Shown here in pieces: positions 1 to 7,546 of a stretch of 24,057 nucleotides of DNA. The stretch spans positions 1 to 24,057 of the forward strand of contig CAUDDP010000029.1 of assembly GCA_958448395.1 (NCBI GenBank), in the 5' to 3' direction. The first letter of the stretch is position 1. Each line of letters opens with the position of its first letter. Position numbers and translations under genes: made by a program. Origin of the DNA: an uncultured Oscillospiraceae bacterium (GTDB lineage: Bacteria; Bacillota; Clostridia; Oscillospirales; Ruminococcaceae). The notes under the pieces are model-generated. The model worked only from the letters and a program-made list of their open reading frames with translations. It was not told where the DNA came from and did not search any database.

Positions 1-102
1 ACGGAAACAGGGCGGACAGCGGACACAGGCAGAGAGCGAAGCGATTCTGCCGGCACAGTTTGTGATTGGCAGCGGTAGAATGCATTCTCGTCGAACTCAC
101 AT
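1..102. repeat. Right end of MITE-like repeat, truncated by the window edge
   Basis: Bases 7-102 match 12248-12343 with about 6 differences in 96 positions by eye. The outer end (about 87-102) reverse-complements to ATGTGAGTTCGACGAG, the same terminal inverted repeat as the full element at 12021-12343. The left part lies outside the window. It ends about 20 bp before the ABC ATPase start, so the promoter of that operon lies in or beyond the repeat. Confidence 0.75.
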
Positions 103-125
103 TATAGAAGAAAGGAGCGGAAGAA

Positions 126-830
126 ATGGAACCGTTGGTACAAGTGAAAGAAATCTGTAAGCATTATCAAATGGGGGAAGTAAAAATTACAGCAGTCGAT
201 CATGTTTCCTTTTCTGTGGAAAAGGGGGAATTTGTTGTGATTGTCGGAGCATCCGGTGCGGGAAAGACAACGGTACTGAATCTGCTGGGTGGGATGGATA
301 CCTGCGACAGTGGTTCGATTCTAATTGACGGAAACGATGTGACGAAGCTGCGAAAACGCAAGCTGGCAGCCTATCGAAGATATGACATTGGTTTTGTTTT
401 TCAGTTTTACAATTTGATTCCCAACTTAACGGCTGTGGAAAATGTGGAATTGGCAACCCATATCAGCCGGGATGCGATACCAGCGGCAGAAGCATTGCAA
501 TACGTAGGATTGGGCGATCGTCTGCGACATTTTCCGGCACAGCTCTCCGGCGGCGAACAGCAGCGAGTTTCCATTGCCCGTGCATTGGCAAAGCGTCCGA
601 AACTTCTGCTTTGCGATGAACCGACCGGTGCATTAGACTATGAAACCGGAAAGGCAGTATTAAAGCTGTTGCAGGATACCTGTCGGGATACCGGCATGAC
701 GGTACTGCTGATCACACACAATCAGGCAATTACGCCGATGGCAGACCGAGTGATTACCATGAAGAGCGGAAAAATTGCTGCGATGCAGCAGAATGCAGAA
801 CCCGTTCCGGTTTCTGAGATTGCGTGGTGA
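126..830 (+). CDS. ABC transporter ATP-binding protein, MacB/LolD type
   Basis: This 234-residue protein is the cytoplasmic ATPase that drives the FtsX-type permease encoded immediately downstream. Visible motifs are Walker A GASGAGKTT (about residues 41-49), a Q-loop in VFQFYNLIP, the ABC signature LSGGEQQR, Walker B LLLCDEPTGALD with its D-loop, and the H-loop ITHN. Its length and the LSGGEQQRVSIARAL stretch are typical of the MacB/LolD/FtsE branch, which powers mechanotransmission permeases, not classical importers. The start follows AAAGGAGCGG at a good distance. The stop overlaps possible permease starts, so the two are translationally coupled. The substrate cannot be read from sequence; antimicrobial peptide or lipid export is the usual role of the family. 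No two-component system adjoins it here. Confidence 0.93.
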   Translation: MEPLVQVKEICKHYQMGEVKITAVDHVSFSVEKGEFVVIVGASGAGKTTVLNLLGGMDTCDSGSILIDGNDVTKLRKRKLAAYRRYDIGFVFQFYNLIPNLTAVENVELATHISRDAIPAAEALQYVGLGDRLRHFPAQLSGGEQQRVSIARALAKRPKLLLCDEPTGALDYETGKAVLKLLQDTCRDTGMTVLLITHNQAITPMADRVITMKSGKIAAMQQNAEPVPVSEIAW

Positions 831-835
831 CGGCA

Positions 836-3463
836 ATGGGAGCATTACTGGGAAAAGAACTTCGCCGAACCGTACAGCATACATTCGGACAGTTTGCGGC
901 CATTGCCGCCATTGTAGCATTGGGGTGTGGCTTTTTTGCTGGCATTCAGGCAACCACTCCGGATATGAACGAAATGGCGAACCAGCATTATCGGGATACC
1001 AACCTGATGGACTTGCAAATCCTCTCTACCATTGGACTGGATGAACAGGAGGTAGAAGCAGTGGCAGCCTTGCCGGATGTCAAGGAAACATACGCCGGTT
1101 ATCATCTGGAATGTTATTTACCGCAGGCATCACATAGCTATACCATGGCAGTTTACTCCATGCCCATGCAGCAGGCAGAACAGGGAATCGGTTTGAACTT
1201 GCCAACTCTGACAGAAGGGACGTATCCGAAACAAACGGATGCGTGCCTACTTGATGCGAATTTTGCCAAAAAGCATGGTTATCATGTGGGGGATACGATT
1301 ACCTTACAGGCTCCTGAGGGAACAGAATTGTCAGATTGGATGCAGCAGGATACCTTTACCGTCTCCGGTCTCACGAACTGGAGTATGTACATCAGTTTTG
1401 AGCGTGGTACAGCACAAATCGGGACAGGTTCATTGAATGGCTATATTTTGGTAGATCATACGGCATTTTGCATGGAGCAGTATACCAATCTCTATCTTAC
1501 TTTAAACAGTACCGAACAGTTGGCAGCACAAAATGATGCCTATACGGAAACCGTGAATGCTGCCGCAGATGCTTTAGAACGGGAGTCTGCTGTAATCCTA
1601 AAGGAACGCGTGGAACGGGAAACCACAGATGCAAGGGCACAGTTACAGGAAGCACGTGAAAATCTAAAGACGCAGCAGGCAGAGTATGCAAAGAACTTTG
1701 CACAGCTGGCAGAAACATACGGAACAGAAGTTGCTGGGCAACAGATGGCAGAGGCAGAACAGCAGCTCAACGATGCGGAAGCACAGATTACAGAGCAGCA
1801 AACGGCTTTGGATGACTTTACAGAACAGGCAAAATGGTATGTGCAGACAAGGGAAGACAATGTAGCCTATTCTGGCTTTTGGGAGAATACAGAGCGAATT
1901 CAAAAAATTGTTGCTGTTTTTCCTGTGTTCTTTATTTTGATTGCAGCTCTGGTTTGTTTGACAACCATGACACGAATGGTCAAGGAACAGCGAGTTGAGA
2001 TCGGAACGAAAAAAGCACTGGGATATGGAGCACTGCCAATTATGGCGAAATTTCTACTCTATGCTGCTGCTGCTACACTCATCGGTGGGTTGACGGGTTT
2101 GATGATTGGATTTCAGATATTTCCAAGAATTCTTTGCAGTGCTTATGCAACCATGTATTACTTACAGGACATTCCCTGTCCGTTCCGTTGGAAATCAGCA
2201 TTGTGCTGCATTGGCGTAAGCTTGCTTTGTACCTGCCTTTCCAGTGCAGTTGCCTGCCGGAATGCACTGCGGGAACAACCGGCACAATTGATGCGACCAA
2301 AATCACCGAAGTCCGGAAAACGAACTTTTCTGGAACGCATTCCGTTTGTCTGGAATCGCCTTGGATTTATGGCAAAGTTGACTGTACGGAATGTCTTTCG
2401 ATATAAGAGCCGATTTTGGATGACAGCCATTGGTATTGGCGGCTGTACTGCCCTGATTGTAGCCGGATTTGGAATGCGGTATGATATTACCAGTATTGCA
2501 GATTTACAGTATGATGAGATTATGTGCTATGATCTGATGGCAGTGTACAATGAAAATGCAGACAATACCCGTACAGAAGCATTGTCTGCACTGGAGGAAA
2601 ATCCGCATACAATGTTGTTACAGCATTCTGATCAGGCAGGAGACTATGATGTGACATTGATGGTAACAGAAGAGCCGGAACAACTGCAAGATTTTATTAC
2701 GCTTCGGAACCGAACAGACCATATGCCCTGCACATTGACGAATGACGGTGTGATCATTACAGAAAAGCTGGCAAAGTTGCTGCATTTGTCTGTTGGTGAC
2801 ACGTTGCAGCTGAAGGACGCAACGCAATCTGTTCCAATTACTGGCGTTGCAGAAAACTATGCTTATCATTATGTATATATGACAAACAGCTTGTATCAAT
2901 CTGTATATGGAACAGAAAGAATGCCCAATACGATGCTCATAAAGCTGGAACAGTCGGACACTGCAGATGCACATGCTACATTTCTTATGCAGCAGGACGG
3001 GATGCTGATGGTACAGTCTTTGCAAAACAGTGGAAATGTTTTTTCTGATTTGATACAGAGTATGAATCTGATTGTGATGGTATTGATTATATGTGCAGGT
3101 GTACTTGCCATTGTTGTATTATATAATCTTTCCAATATCAACATTACGGAACGAATGCGGGAGTTGGCAACCGTGAAAGTGCTGGGGTTCTACGACAACG
3201 AGAGTGCTGCTTATATCTATCGGGAAAATATTTTTTCCATGTTGGTTGGGATTGTAATCGGCTTGATAAGCGGTGTTTTTCTCACGAAGTTTGTTGTTGC
3301 GGTAGCAGAGGTCAATGTGGTGATGTTTTCGAGGGAGATACCGGCTCATGCCTATGTGCTGGCAGCAATGCTGACAGTCGTATTTACCCTGTTGGTAAAT
3401 GGTATCTTGTATCCCAAGATTAATCGGATTGATATGGCATCTGCTTTGAAAGCCGTGGAGTGA
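836..3463 (+). CDS. FtsX-like ABC permease with extracellular coiled coil
   Basis: This is a membrane permease of about 875 residues, partner of the preceding ATPase. One membrane segment lies near residues 17-37. A large extracellular domain follows, then an Ala/Gln/Glu-rich coiled coil at about 245-338. A first FtsX block has segments near 358-380, 401-425 and 457-475. A segment near 527-547 is followed by a second extracellular domain, and a second FtsX block has segments near 744-765, 797-820 and 838-858. The cytoplasmic loop EQRVEIGTKKALGYG and the later ERMRELATVKVLGFYD are the typical FtsX coupling motifs, one per half. GTG codons at 824 and 827 overlapping the ATPase gene are alternative starts; ATG 836 is preferred because GGTGA lies just before it. 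A hairpin follows at 3496-3562. Confidence 0.9.
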   Translation: MGALLGKELRRTVQHTFGQFAAIAAIVALGCGFFAGIQATTPDMNEMANQHYRDTNLMDLQILSTIGLDEQEVEAVAALPDVKETYAGYHLECYLPQASHSYTMAVYSMPMQQAEQGIGLNLPTLTEGTYPKQTDACLLDANFAKKHGYHVGDTITLQAPEGTELSDWMQQDTFTVSGLTNWSMYISFERGTAQIGTGSLNGYILVDHTAFCMEQYTNLYLTLNSTEQLAAQNDAYTETVNAAADALERESAVILKERVERETTDARAQLQEARENLKTQQAEYAKNFAQLAETYGTEVAGQQMAEAEQQLNDAEAQITEQQTALDDFTEQAKWYVQTREDNVAYSGFWENTERIQKIVAVFPVFFILIAALVCLTTMTRMVKEQRVEIGTKKALGYGALPIMAKFLLYAAAATLIGGLTGLMIGFQIFPRILCSAYATMYYLQDIPCPFRWKSALCCIGVSLLCTCLSSAVACRNALREQPAQLMRPKSPKSGKRTFLERIPFVWNRLGFMAKLTVRNVFRYKSRFWMTAIGIGGCTALIVAGFGMRYDITSIADLQYDEIMCYDLMAVYNENADNTRTEALSALEENPHTMLLQHSDQAGDYDVTLMVTEEPEQLQDFITLRNRTDHMPCTLTNDGVIITEKLAKLLHLSVGDTLQLKDATQSVPITGVAENYAYHYVYMTNSLYQSVYGTERMPNTMLIKLEQSDTADAHATFLMQQDGMLMVQSLQNSGNVFSDLIQSMNLIVMVLIICAGVLAIVVLYNLSNINITERMRELATVKVLGFYDNESAAYIYRENIFSMLVGIVIGLISGVFLTKFVVAVAEVNVVMFSREIPAHAYVLAAMLTVVFTLLVNGILYPKINRIDMASALKAVE

Positions 3464-3495
3464 TGGGGATGATTTGTTAATTTTTTGAAAACATT

Positions 3496-3562
3496 AAAAG
3501 ACGAGTGCCATCTGTAGCTGCCTGTTCTGCAAAATTTTGGGTCGCAGATGGCATGTCCTTTT
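3496..3562. terminator. Long hairpin, probable terminator of the ABC operon
   Basis: TGCCATCTG (3506-3514) pairs perfectly with CAGATGGCA (3545-3553) across a 30-nt loop. An outer AAAAG/CTTTT extends the stem after a small internal loop. The U-rich right arm suggests a terminator, though the loop is unusually long and itself contains the palindrome CAAAATTTTG. Confidence 0.6.
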
Positions 3563-3613
3563 CAAAAAAATTTTCTGATTTTTTTGAAAAACGGCTTTGA
3601 AAATTGAAAAAGT

Positions 3614-3650
3614 GCCGAAATTACGCTGCTTTTCGGCTTAAAAAATTTTT
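3614..3650 (+). terminator. Second hairpin upstream of the tRNA promoter
   Basis: GCCGAAA (3614-3620) pairs with TTTCGGC (3631-3637) over a 10-nt loop. A run of A and then T residues follows. It lies between the ABC operon and the tRNA promoter and probably insulates the two. Confidence 0.5.
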
Positions 3651-3672
3651 TTGAAAAAATTGAAAAAAGGGG

Positions 3673-3701
3673 TTGACAAATCGAAAGAGATGGTATATAA
3701 T
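3673..3701 (+). promoter_or_regulatory. Consensus sigma-A promoter of the tRNA operon
   Basis: TTGACA (3673-3678) and TATAAT (3696-3701) are both perfect and are separated by 17 nt. The sequence upstream is extremely A/T rich with repeated TTGAAAA units, which could act like an UP element. The transcript would have a leader of about 75 nt before the first tRNA. Confidence 0.92.
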
Positions 3702-3783
3702 AATATATGTCGTCACGGAGCGGTACACAAGCGGTACTTAAGAACAGAGTGGTTTTCGAGGAAAGACGACAAGAAAAATGGAT

Positions 3784-3859
3784 GGGAGCTTAGCTCAGCT
3801 GGGAGAGCATCTGCCTTACAAGCAGAGGGTCACAGGTTCGAGCCCTGTAGCTCCCACCA
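3784..3859 (+). tRNA. tRNA-Val (UAC)
   Basis: The cloverleaf is complete. Acceptor arm GGGAGCT pairs with AGCTCCC, the anticodon loop CTTACAA gives UAC, and the T-loop is GGTTCGAGCC. CCA is encoded. First gene of a four-tRNA transcript. Confidence 0.95.
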
Positions 3860-3864
3860 CAATT

Positions 3865-3941
3865 GGTCTGGTAGTTCAGTTGGTTAGAACGCTGCCCTGT
3901 CACGGCAGAGGTCGTGGGTTCGAATCCCATCCAGATCGCCA
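3865..3941 (+). tRNA. tRNA-Asp (GUC)
   Basis: Acceptor GGTCTGG pairs with CCAGATC, with discriminator G as expected for Asp. The anticodon loop CTGTCAC gives GUC. CCA is encoded. It begins 5 nt after tRNA-Val. Confidence 0.95.
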
Positions 3942-3943
3942 TT

Positions 3944-4019
3944 GCGGATTTAGCTCATCTGGTAGAGCGCCACCTTGCCAAGGTGGAGGTAGCGAGTTCG
4001 AGCCTCGTAATCCGCTCCA
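3944..4019 (+). tRNA. tRNA-Gly (GCC)
   Basis: Acceptor GCGGATT pairs with AATCCGC. The anticodon stem CCACC/GGTGG closes loop TTGCCAA, which gives GCC. The discriminator is U and CCA is encoded. Only 2 nt separate it from tRNA-Asp. Confidence 0.95.
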
Positions 4020-4027
4020 ATTTTTTT

Positions 4028-4101
4028 GGCGCTATAGCCAAGTGGTAAGGCATTGGTCTGCAACACCATGATCCCCAGTTCAAATCTGGGTGGCGCCTCC
4101 A
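4028..4101 (+). tRNA. tRNA-Cys (GCA)
   Basis: Acceptor GGCGCTA pairs with TGGCGCC including one G-U pair. Loop CTGCAAC gives anticodon GCA. The discriminator is U, as expected for Cys, and CCA is encoded. Last gene of the tRNA operon, after a run of seven T. Confidence 0.94.
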
Positions 4102-4119
4102 GTATTTTTAATAGGAAAC

Positions 4120-4147
4120 AAAAAAAGTCCGGAAAAGGGCTTTTTTT
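4120..4147 (+). terminator. Terminator of the tRNA operon
   Basis: AAAAAAAGTCC and GGGCTTTTTTT form an 11-bp stem with one G-U pair around the loop GGAAAA, ending in a T-run. It lies 18 nt after tRNA-Cys. Confidence 0.85.
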
Positions 4148-4205
4148 GTTTTGTAGCTGATAAATGGCGGTATAGTGACAGAATCTTTATTGTTGAATAC
4201 AACAA

Positions 4206-4238
4206 GGCGGAACAATTGCATGATGCAATCATTCCGCC
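4206..4238. terminator. Terminator hairpin between convergent units
   Basis: GGCGGAA (4206-4212) pairs with TTCCGCC (4232-4238), with an inner ATTGCA/TGCAAT stem. T residues follow on the plus strand. It lies 19 nt past the minus-strand transporter stop and may serve both directions. Confidence 0.75.
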
Positions 4239-4257
4239 ATTTTGTTTTTATAATATT

Positions 4258-5550
4258 TTATGCAGTCGTCGCTTCTGGCTGCATTGTTGCAGAAAGCAGC
4301 AGAACTTTTCGAGGATCTGCCTTTTCTACAATAAATTGATAACCGTTTGCCAATAGTGTTTCTCCAGCATCGGGAATGTGTCCGAGCTGTTCCACAATCC
4401 AGCCACCGGCTGTTGTTGCATCTGTTTCATGCAGCTGCATGTGTAAGGATTCTTCCATTCGTTCCAGTTCACATGTACCAGCAATGCGGTAAACACCATT
4501 TTCCTCCTGTAGTGCAGTCGCATCTGCTGCTTTATCCAGAGAGCCGACCAGTCGTTCCATCAAGTCCAGCATGGTCAATACGCCGTCTGTTCCACCGAAT
4601 TCATCCAGTACAATGGCATAGCTCTGTCCGGCTTCCCGCATCATGCGAAAAATAGCATTTGCTTTTGCAGTGGAAGGAATAAAGAATGCGGGAACAACAG
4701 CAGTTTGCAGCAGGCATTCTTTTGTCTGTTGGTCTATGGCGAACAATTTTCTGGTGTCCAGAATGCCAATGATGTCATCCGGACTTTCACCACAAACCGG
4801 ATAGTAGCGGTGGGGTGTATTCCGAATGGTTTGTTTCCAGCTTGCAAGCGTATCCCGTTCCCAGAGCATTTGTAATTCTGTCCGGTGTGTCATAATTTCC
4901 TCTGCCGTCCAGTCGTTAAATTCAAATACATTTTGAATCATTTCATTTTCTTCCGCAGCAATGATGCCCTTTTCACTTCCCGCATCTGCCATCATGCGAA
5001 TATCCTCTTCGCTCACCTCTTCCTCTTCTTCGTTTGGGTCAATGTGCAGCAGTCGCAGCACACCATTTGTAGAGGCAGTGAGCAGCCAAACCAGCGGCGA
5101 AAATAGCTTTGAAATCACGTGAATCATGCTGGAAATGCCAAGTGCAATGGATTCTGCTTTTCGCATGGCAATCCGCTTTGGAACAAGTTCGCCGAAAACA
5201 AGTGTGAAGAAGGAGAGCAGAATAGTAATGAGAATGACAGAAACCGTCTGCAAAGTTGCTGCTGGAATCGGCACGCCCCAGGAAAGCAGCAGGCTGACCA
5301 ATGCTTCTGAGAAGTGATCTGCTGCGAAAGCACTGCCCAGAAAGCCGGATAATGTAATGGCAACCTGAATAGTGGCAAGGAATTGTGCCGGACTGGTTTG
5401 CATTTTTTGTAGTCGCTTGGCTTTTTTGTTGCCCTGTTCTGCCATTTTCGCAATACGGGTTTCATTGCTGGAGATGACAGCGATTTCTGCACAGGCAAAA
5501 ATCGCATTCATTGCGATTAAAACGATTTGTAAAATAATTTGTCCAATCAT
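4258..5550 (-). CDS. CNNM/CorC-HlyC family membrane transporter (hemolysin-like)
   Basis: This is an integral membrane protein of about 430 residues with the standard order for the family: an N-terminal CNNM (DUF21) domain with several hydrophobic segments, a CBS pair, and a C-terminal CorC/HlyC domain. Support includes the N-terminal NAIFACAEIAVISSNETR, LVFGELVPKRIAMRKAE in the CNNM domain, an EEEEEVSEEDIRMM acidic linker, FEFNDWTAEEIMTHRTE at the start of the CBS region, and DEFGGTDGVLTMLDLMERLVG before the C-terminal domain. Family members export Mg2+ or other divalent cations. The reading frame extends to 5586, but AGGAG lies 11 nt before the ATG at 5550, so that start is used. A DtxR/MntR-type regulator is divergent, which hints at metal-linked control. 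Confidence 0.9.
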   Translation of the reverse strand: MIGQIILQIVLIAMNAIFACAEIAVISSNETRIAKMAEQGNKKAKRLQKMQTSPAQFLATIQVAITLSGFLGSAFAADHFSEALVSLLLSWGVPIPAATLQTVSVILITILLSFFTLVFGELVPKRIAMRKAESIALGISSMIHVISKLFSPLVWLLTASTNGVLRLLHIDPNEEEEEVSEEDIRMMADAGSEKGIIAAEENEMIQNVFEFNDWTAEEIMTHRTELQMLWERDTLASWKQTIRNTPHRYYPVCGESPDDIIGILDTRKLFAIDQQTKECLLQTAVVPAFFIPSTAKANAIFRMMREAGQSYAIVLDEFGGTDGVLTMLDLMERLVGSLDKAADATALQEENGVYRIAGTCELERMEESLHMQLHETDATTAGGWIVEQLGHIPDAGETLLANGYQFIVEKADPRKVLLLSATMQPEATTA

Positions 5551-5618
5551 ATGGATGGTAACTCCTGTTCTTTCTTTTTTGATCAATGGTTGTCTTTGTG
5601 TGCGATCGGATTGCGTTG

Positions 5619-5696
5619 CTACCAGCGTAGCCGCAGGAAGAAGAACAGGCGTTTTCGCAGTGGTGCAGGGTTCGCATCACTGTCTGGGTCGTCCAT
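5619..5696 (-). CDS. Small ORF upstream of the CNNM transporter (25 codons)
   Basis: A perfect AGGAGG (5705-5710 on the minus strand) stands 8 nt before an ATG that opens a 25-codon frame beginning MDDPDSDANPAP and ending RLFFFLRLRW. The first half is acidic and the second is cationic and aromatic. It lies downstream of the transporter promoter, so it would be the first translated unit of the mRNA, 68 nt before the transporter start. It could be a small membrane-associated protein or a leader peptide. I recognise no family. The ribosome binding site is stronger than that of the transporter itself. Confidence 0.5.
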   Translation of the reverse strand: MDDPDSDANPAPLRKRLFFFLRLRW

Positions 5697-5749
5697 ATCA
5701 GTAACCTCCTTTTGGGTGGGGTATAGGATGGTTTGGTTTTTTAAAGAAC

Positions 5750-5778
5750 AGTATAACAAATCAAGTGGTATTTGTCAA
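5750..5778 (-). promoter_or_regulatory. Promoter of the transporter unit with an embedded inverted repeat
   Basis: On the minus strand TTGACA (5773-5778) and TATACT (5750-5755) are separated by 17 nt. The inverted repeat ACAAAT-N8-ATTTGT (5756-5775) begins right next to the -10 box and runs into the -35 box, a classic repressor position. The divergent DtxR-type protein is the obvious candidate regulator. Confidence 0.8.
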
Positions 5779-5862
5779 TCCTGTTTTTTATATTTTATTT
5801 GTATATTAAAACTAATTTGTAGGGGGAACTGGTTGGTTTTTCTGAATTCTTTGTGAAAACAG

Positions 5863-5891
5863 TTGCAATTTTTGAAAAGCGGTGGTATAAT
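5863..5891 (+). promoter_or_regulatory. Promoter of the DtxR/MntR-type regulator
   Basis: TTGCAA (5863-5868) and TATAAT (5886-5891) are separated by 17 nt. The leader to the ATG at 5975 is about 75 nt and ends in a good AGGAGG. Confidence 0.85.
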
Positions 5892-5974
5892 TACATTCAT
5901 AGAGAACAAGTTTTTCTATCATATTTTATTGATATGCGTGATTCCCGACAAATAGAAACAGGAGGCATACCATT

Positions 5975-6370
5975 ATGAAAATACAGGAATCTGCTGAAAA
6001 TTATCTGGAAACCATTTTGATTTTACAGCAGAGAATCGGTGAGGTGCGTTCGATTGATGTGGTCAATGAACTTTCCTATTCCAAACCAAGTGTCAGTATT
6101 GCAATGAAGAATCTGCGAAATGCCGGATTGGTAACCATGGATGAAGCAGGATATTTGCATTTAACACCGGAGGGCAAAAAAATTGCAGAAACGATGTATG
6201 AGCGGCATACACTGCTTTCCGATTGGTTGATCTATCTGGGTGTAGATCCAAAAAAAGCGGTGGAAGACGCTTGCAGAATGGAGCATATTTTAAGTGCAGA
6301 ATCTTTTCAGGCAATGAAAGAGCATATATTGAACAATCAAGAACAAACAGAAAATGGCCGCCATGCGTAA
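5975..6370 (+). CDS. Metal-dependent transcriptional regulator, DtxR/MntR family
   Basis: This 131-residue DNA-binding protein has the family's N-terminal winged helix (opening ESAENYLETILIL, then SIDVVNELSYSKPSVSIAMKNL as the recognition part). A dimerisation/metal-binding region follows (HTLLSDWLIYLGVDPKKAVEDACRMEHILS). It has no C-terminal SH3/FeoA domain, so it is the short MntR-like form. The CRMEH stretch carries the conserved Glu and His ligands, and upstream E/H positions are also present. Such proteins repress metal uptake or activate efflux genes when Mn2+ or Fe2+ binds. The start is supported by AGGAGG. The neighbouring divergent CNNM transporter is a plausible target. Confidence 0.9.
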   Translation: MKIQESAENYLETILILQQRIGEVRSIDVVNELSYSKPSVSIAMKNLRNAGLVTMDEAGYLHLTPEGKKIAETMYERHTLLSDWLIYLGVDPKKAVEDACRMEHILSAESFQAMKEHILNNQEQTENGRHA

Positions 6371-6385
6371 TCGTATGGCGGTTTT
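6358..6385 (+). terminator. Hairpin overlapping the regulator stop codon
   Basis: CCGCCAT (6358-6364) pairs with ATGGCGG (6375-6381), followed by TTTT. The stop codon TAA sits in the loop. It may partly terminate before sbcD. Confidence 0.55.
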
Positions 6386-6409
6386 GCGTAAAAAAGAGGA
6401 GTTATCAAT

Positions 6410-7546
6410 ATGAAACTTTTACATATGAGTGACCTGCATCTGGGGAAACGATTCTATAATCTTTCCTTTTTACCCCAGCAGAAAATTTTGTTGCAGGATG
6501 TGTTGCAGTGCATTGATACCCATGCCGTTACAACGGTTTTGCTGTCCGGTGATATTTATGATAAGCCAGTTCCATCAGCAGAAGCGGTGACATTGTTTGA
6601 CTGGTTTTTAACCCAGCTGGCAGAACGGAATTTGACAGTTTGTATGATCAGCGGCAATCATGATTCGCCGGAACGGCTGCAATTTGGCAGTGGTCTGCTG
6701 CAAAAAAGTAACATTCACATTGCCGGTGCATTTCAAGGAACATTGCGTACGATTACACTTTCTGATGTATATGGGGACTTGCAGATTGCCATGCTGCCCT
6801 ATGTGAAACCGGTACAGTTAGCAGCATGTTACCCAGAACAATCTTTCTCTACCCTGACAGAAGGCATACAGTATGTCTTACAGCAGACACCGCCTGACCC
6901 AAATTGTCGCAGTATTTTACTATATCACGGCTTTGTACTGCACAATGGCACCATGCCGGAAACGTCGGATTCAGAGCAGCAGCTCGGTGGCATGCAGTTG
7001 GTATCCGATGCGATTTTTGATGCCTATGACTACGTGGCATTGGGACATATTCACAAATCGCAGTGGGTGCAAAAGAATCGCATTCGCTACAGTGGTTCTT
7101 TGATGAAATATTCTTTTTCGGAGTGCTTGCAGCATAAGTCTGTGACAATTCTGGATATGCGGGAAAAGGGAAATTGTACGATTACGACGGTACCGCTGAC
7201 TGCAAAACAGGATATGCGTACGATTCATGGCCCTTGTAAAGCGTTGTTAGAAAATGCAGTACCGTCTGATGATTTTATCCGTGCAGAATTGACGGATTTA
7301 GAACTGATTCCCAATGCAATCGAAAAATTGCGTTCGGTGTATCCGAATCTTCTGGAACTTGCCTATGTGGAACGGGAGAAAAACCGCCAGCCAGCCGCTG
7401 CAACGGAGGCGGCACAGGTTCCGGAACAGTCGATGATGGAATTGCTGATAGAGTTCTATCAAAATGTTTATCACTATGATTTGCTGGAAAAGCCGGAACA
7501 GCTTGCATTGTTGGAGAAATTGTTGGAAGAGGAGAAACTGGCATGA
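6410..7546 (+). CDS. sbcD: Exonuclease SbcCD subunit D (Mre11-type nuclease)
   Basis: This is the Mn2+-dependent nuclease subunit of the SbcCD complex, which cuts hairpins and processes DNA double-strand ends. All phosphoesterase motifs are visible near the expected positions: SDLHLGK (residues 7-13), SGDIYD, SGNHDSPERL, the YHGF motif and ALGHIHK. The length of 378 residues is normal. GAGGAG precedes the ATG. Its last codons overlap the start of sbcC by 4 nt (ATGA), giving translational coupling. The C-terminal part ends in the helical tail expected to bind the SbcC coiled coil. Confidence 0.96.
   Translation: MKLLHMSDLHLGKRFYNLSFLPQQKILLQDVLQCIDTHAVTTVLLSGDIYDKPVPSAEAVTLFDWFLTQLAERNLTVCMISGNHDSPERLQFGSGLLQKSNIHIAGAFQGTLRTITLSDVYGDLQIAMLPYVKPVQLAACYPEQSFSTLTEGIQYVLQQTPPDPNCRSILLYHGFVLHNGTMPETSDSEQQLGGMQLVSDAIFDAYDYVALGHIHKSQWVQKNRIRYSGSLMKYSFSECLQHKSVTILDMREKGNCTITTVPLTAKQDMRTIHGPCKALLENAVPSDDFIRAELTDLELIPNAIEKLRSVYPNLLELAYVEREKNRQPAAATEAAQVPEQSMMELLIEFYQNVYHYDLLEKPEQLALLEKLLEEEKLA

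Noticed and set aside
3651..4071. Short plus-strand coding frames across the tRNA cluster
   Set aside because: The region is fully explained by four tRNA genes.
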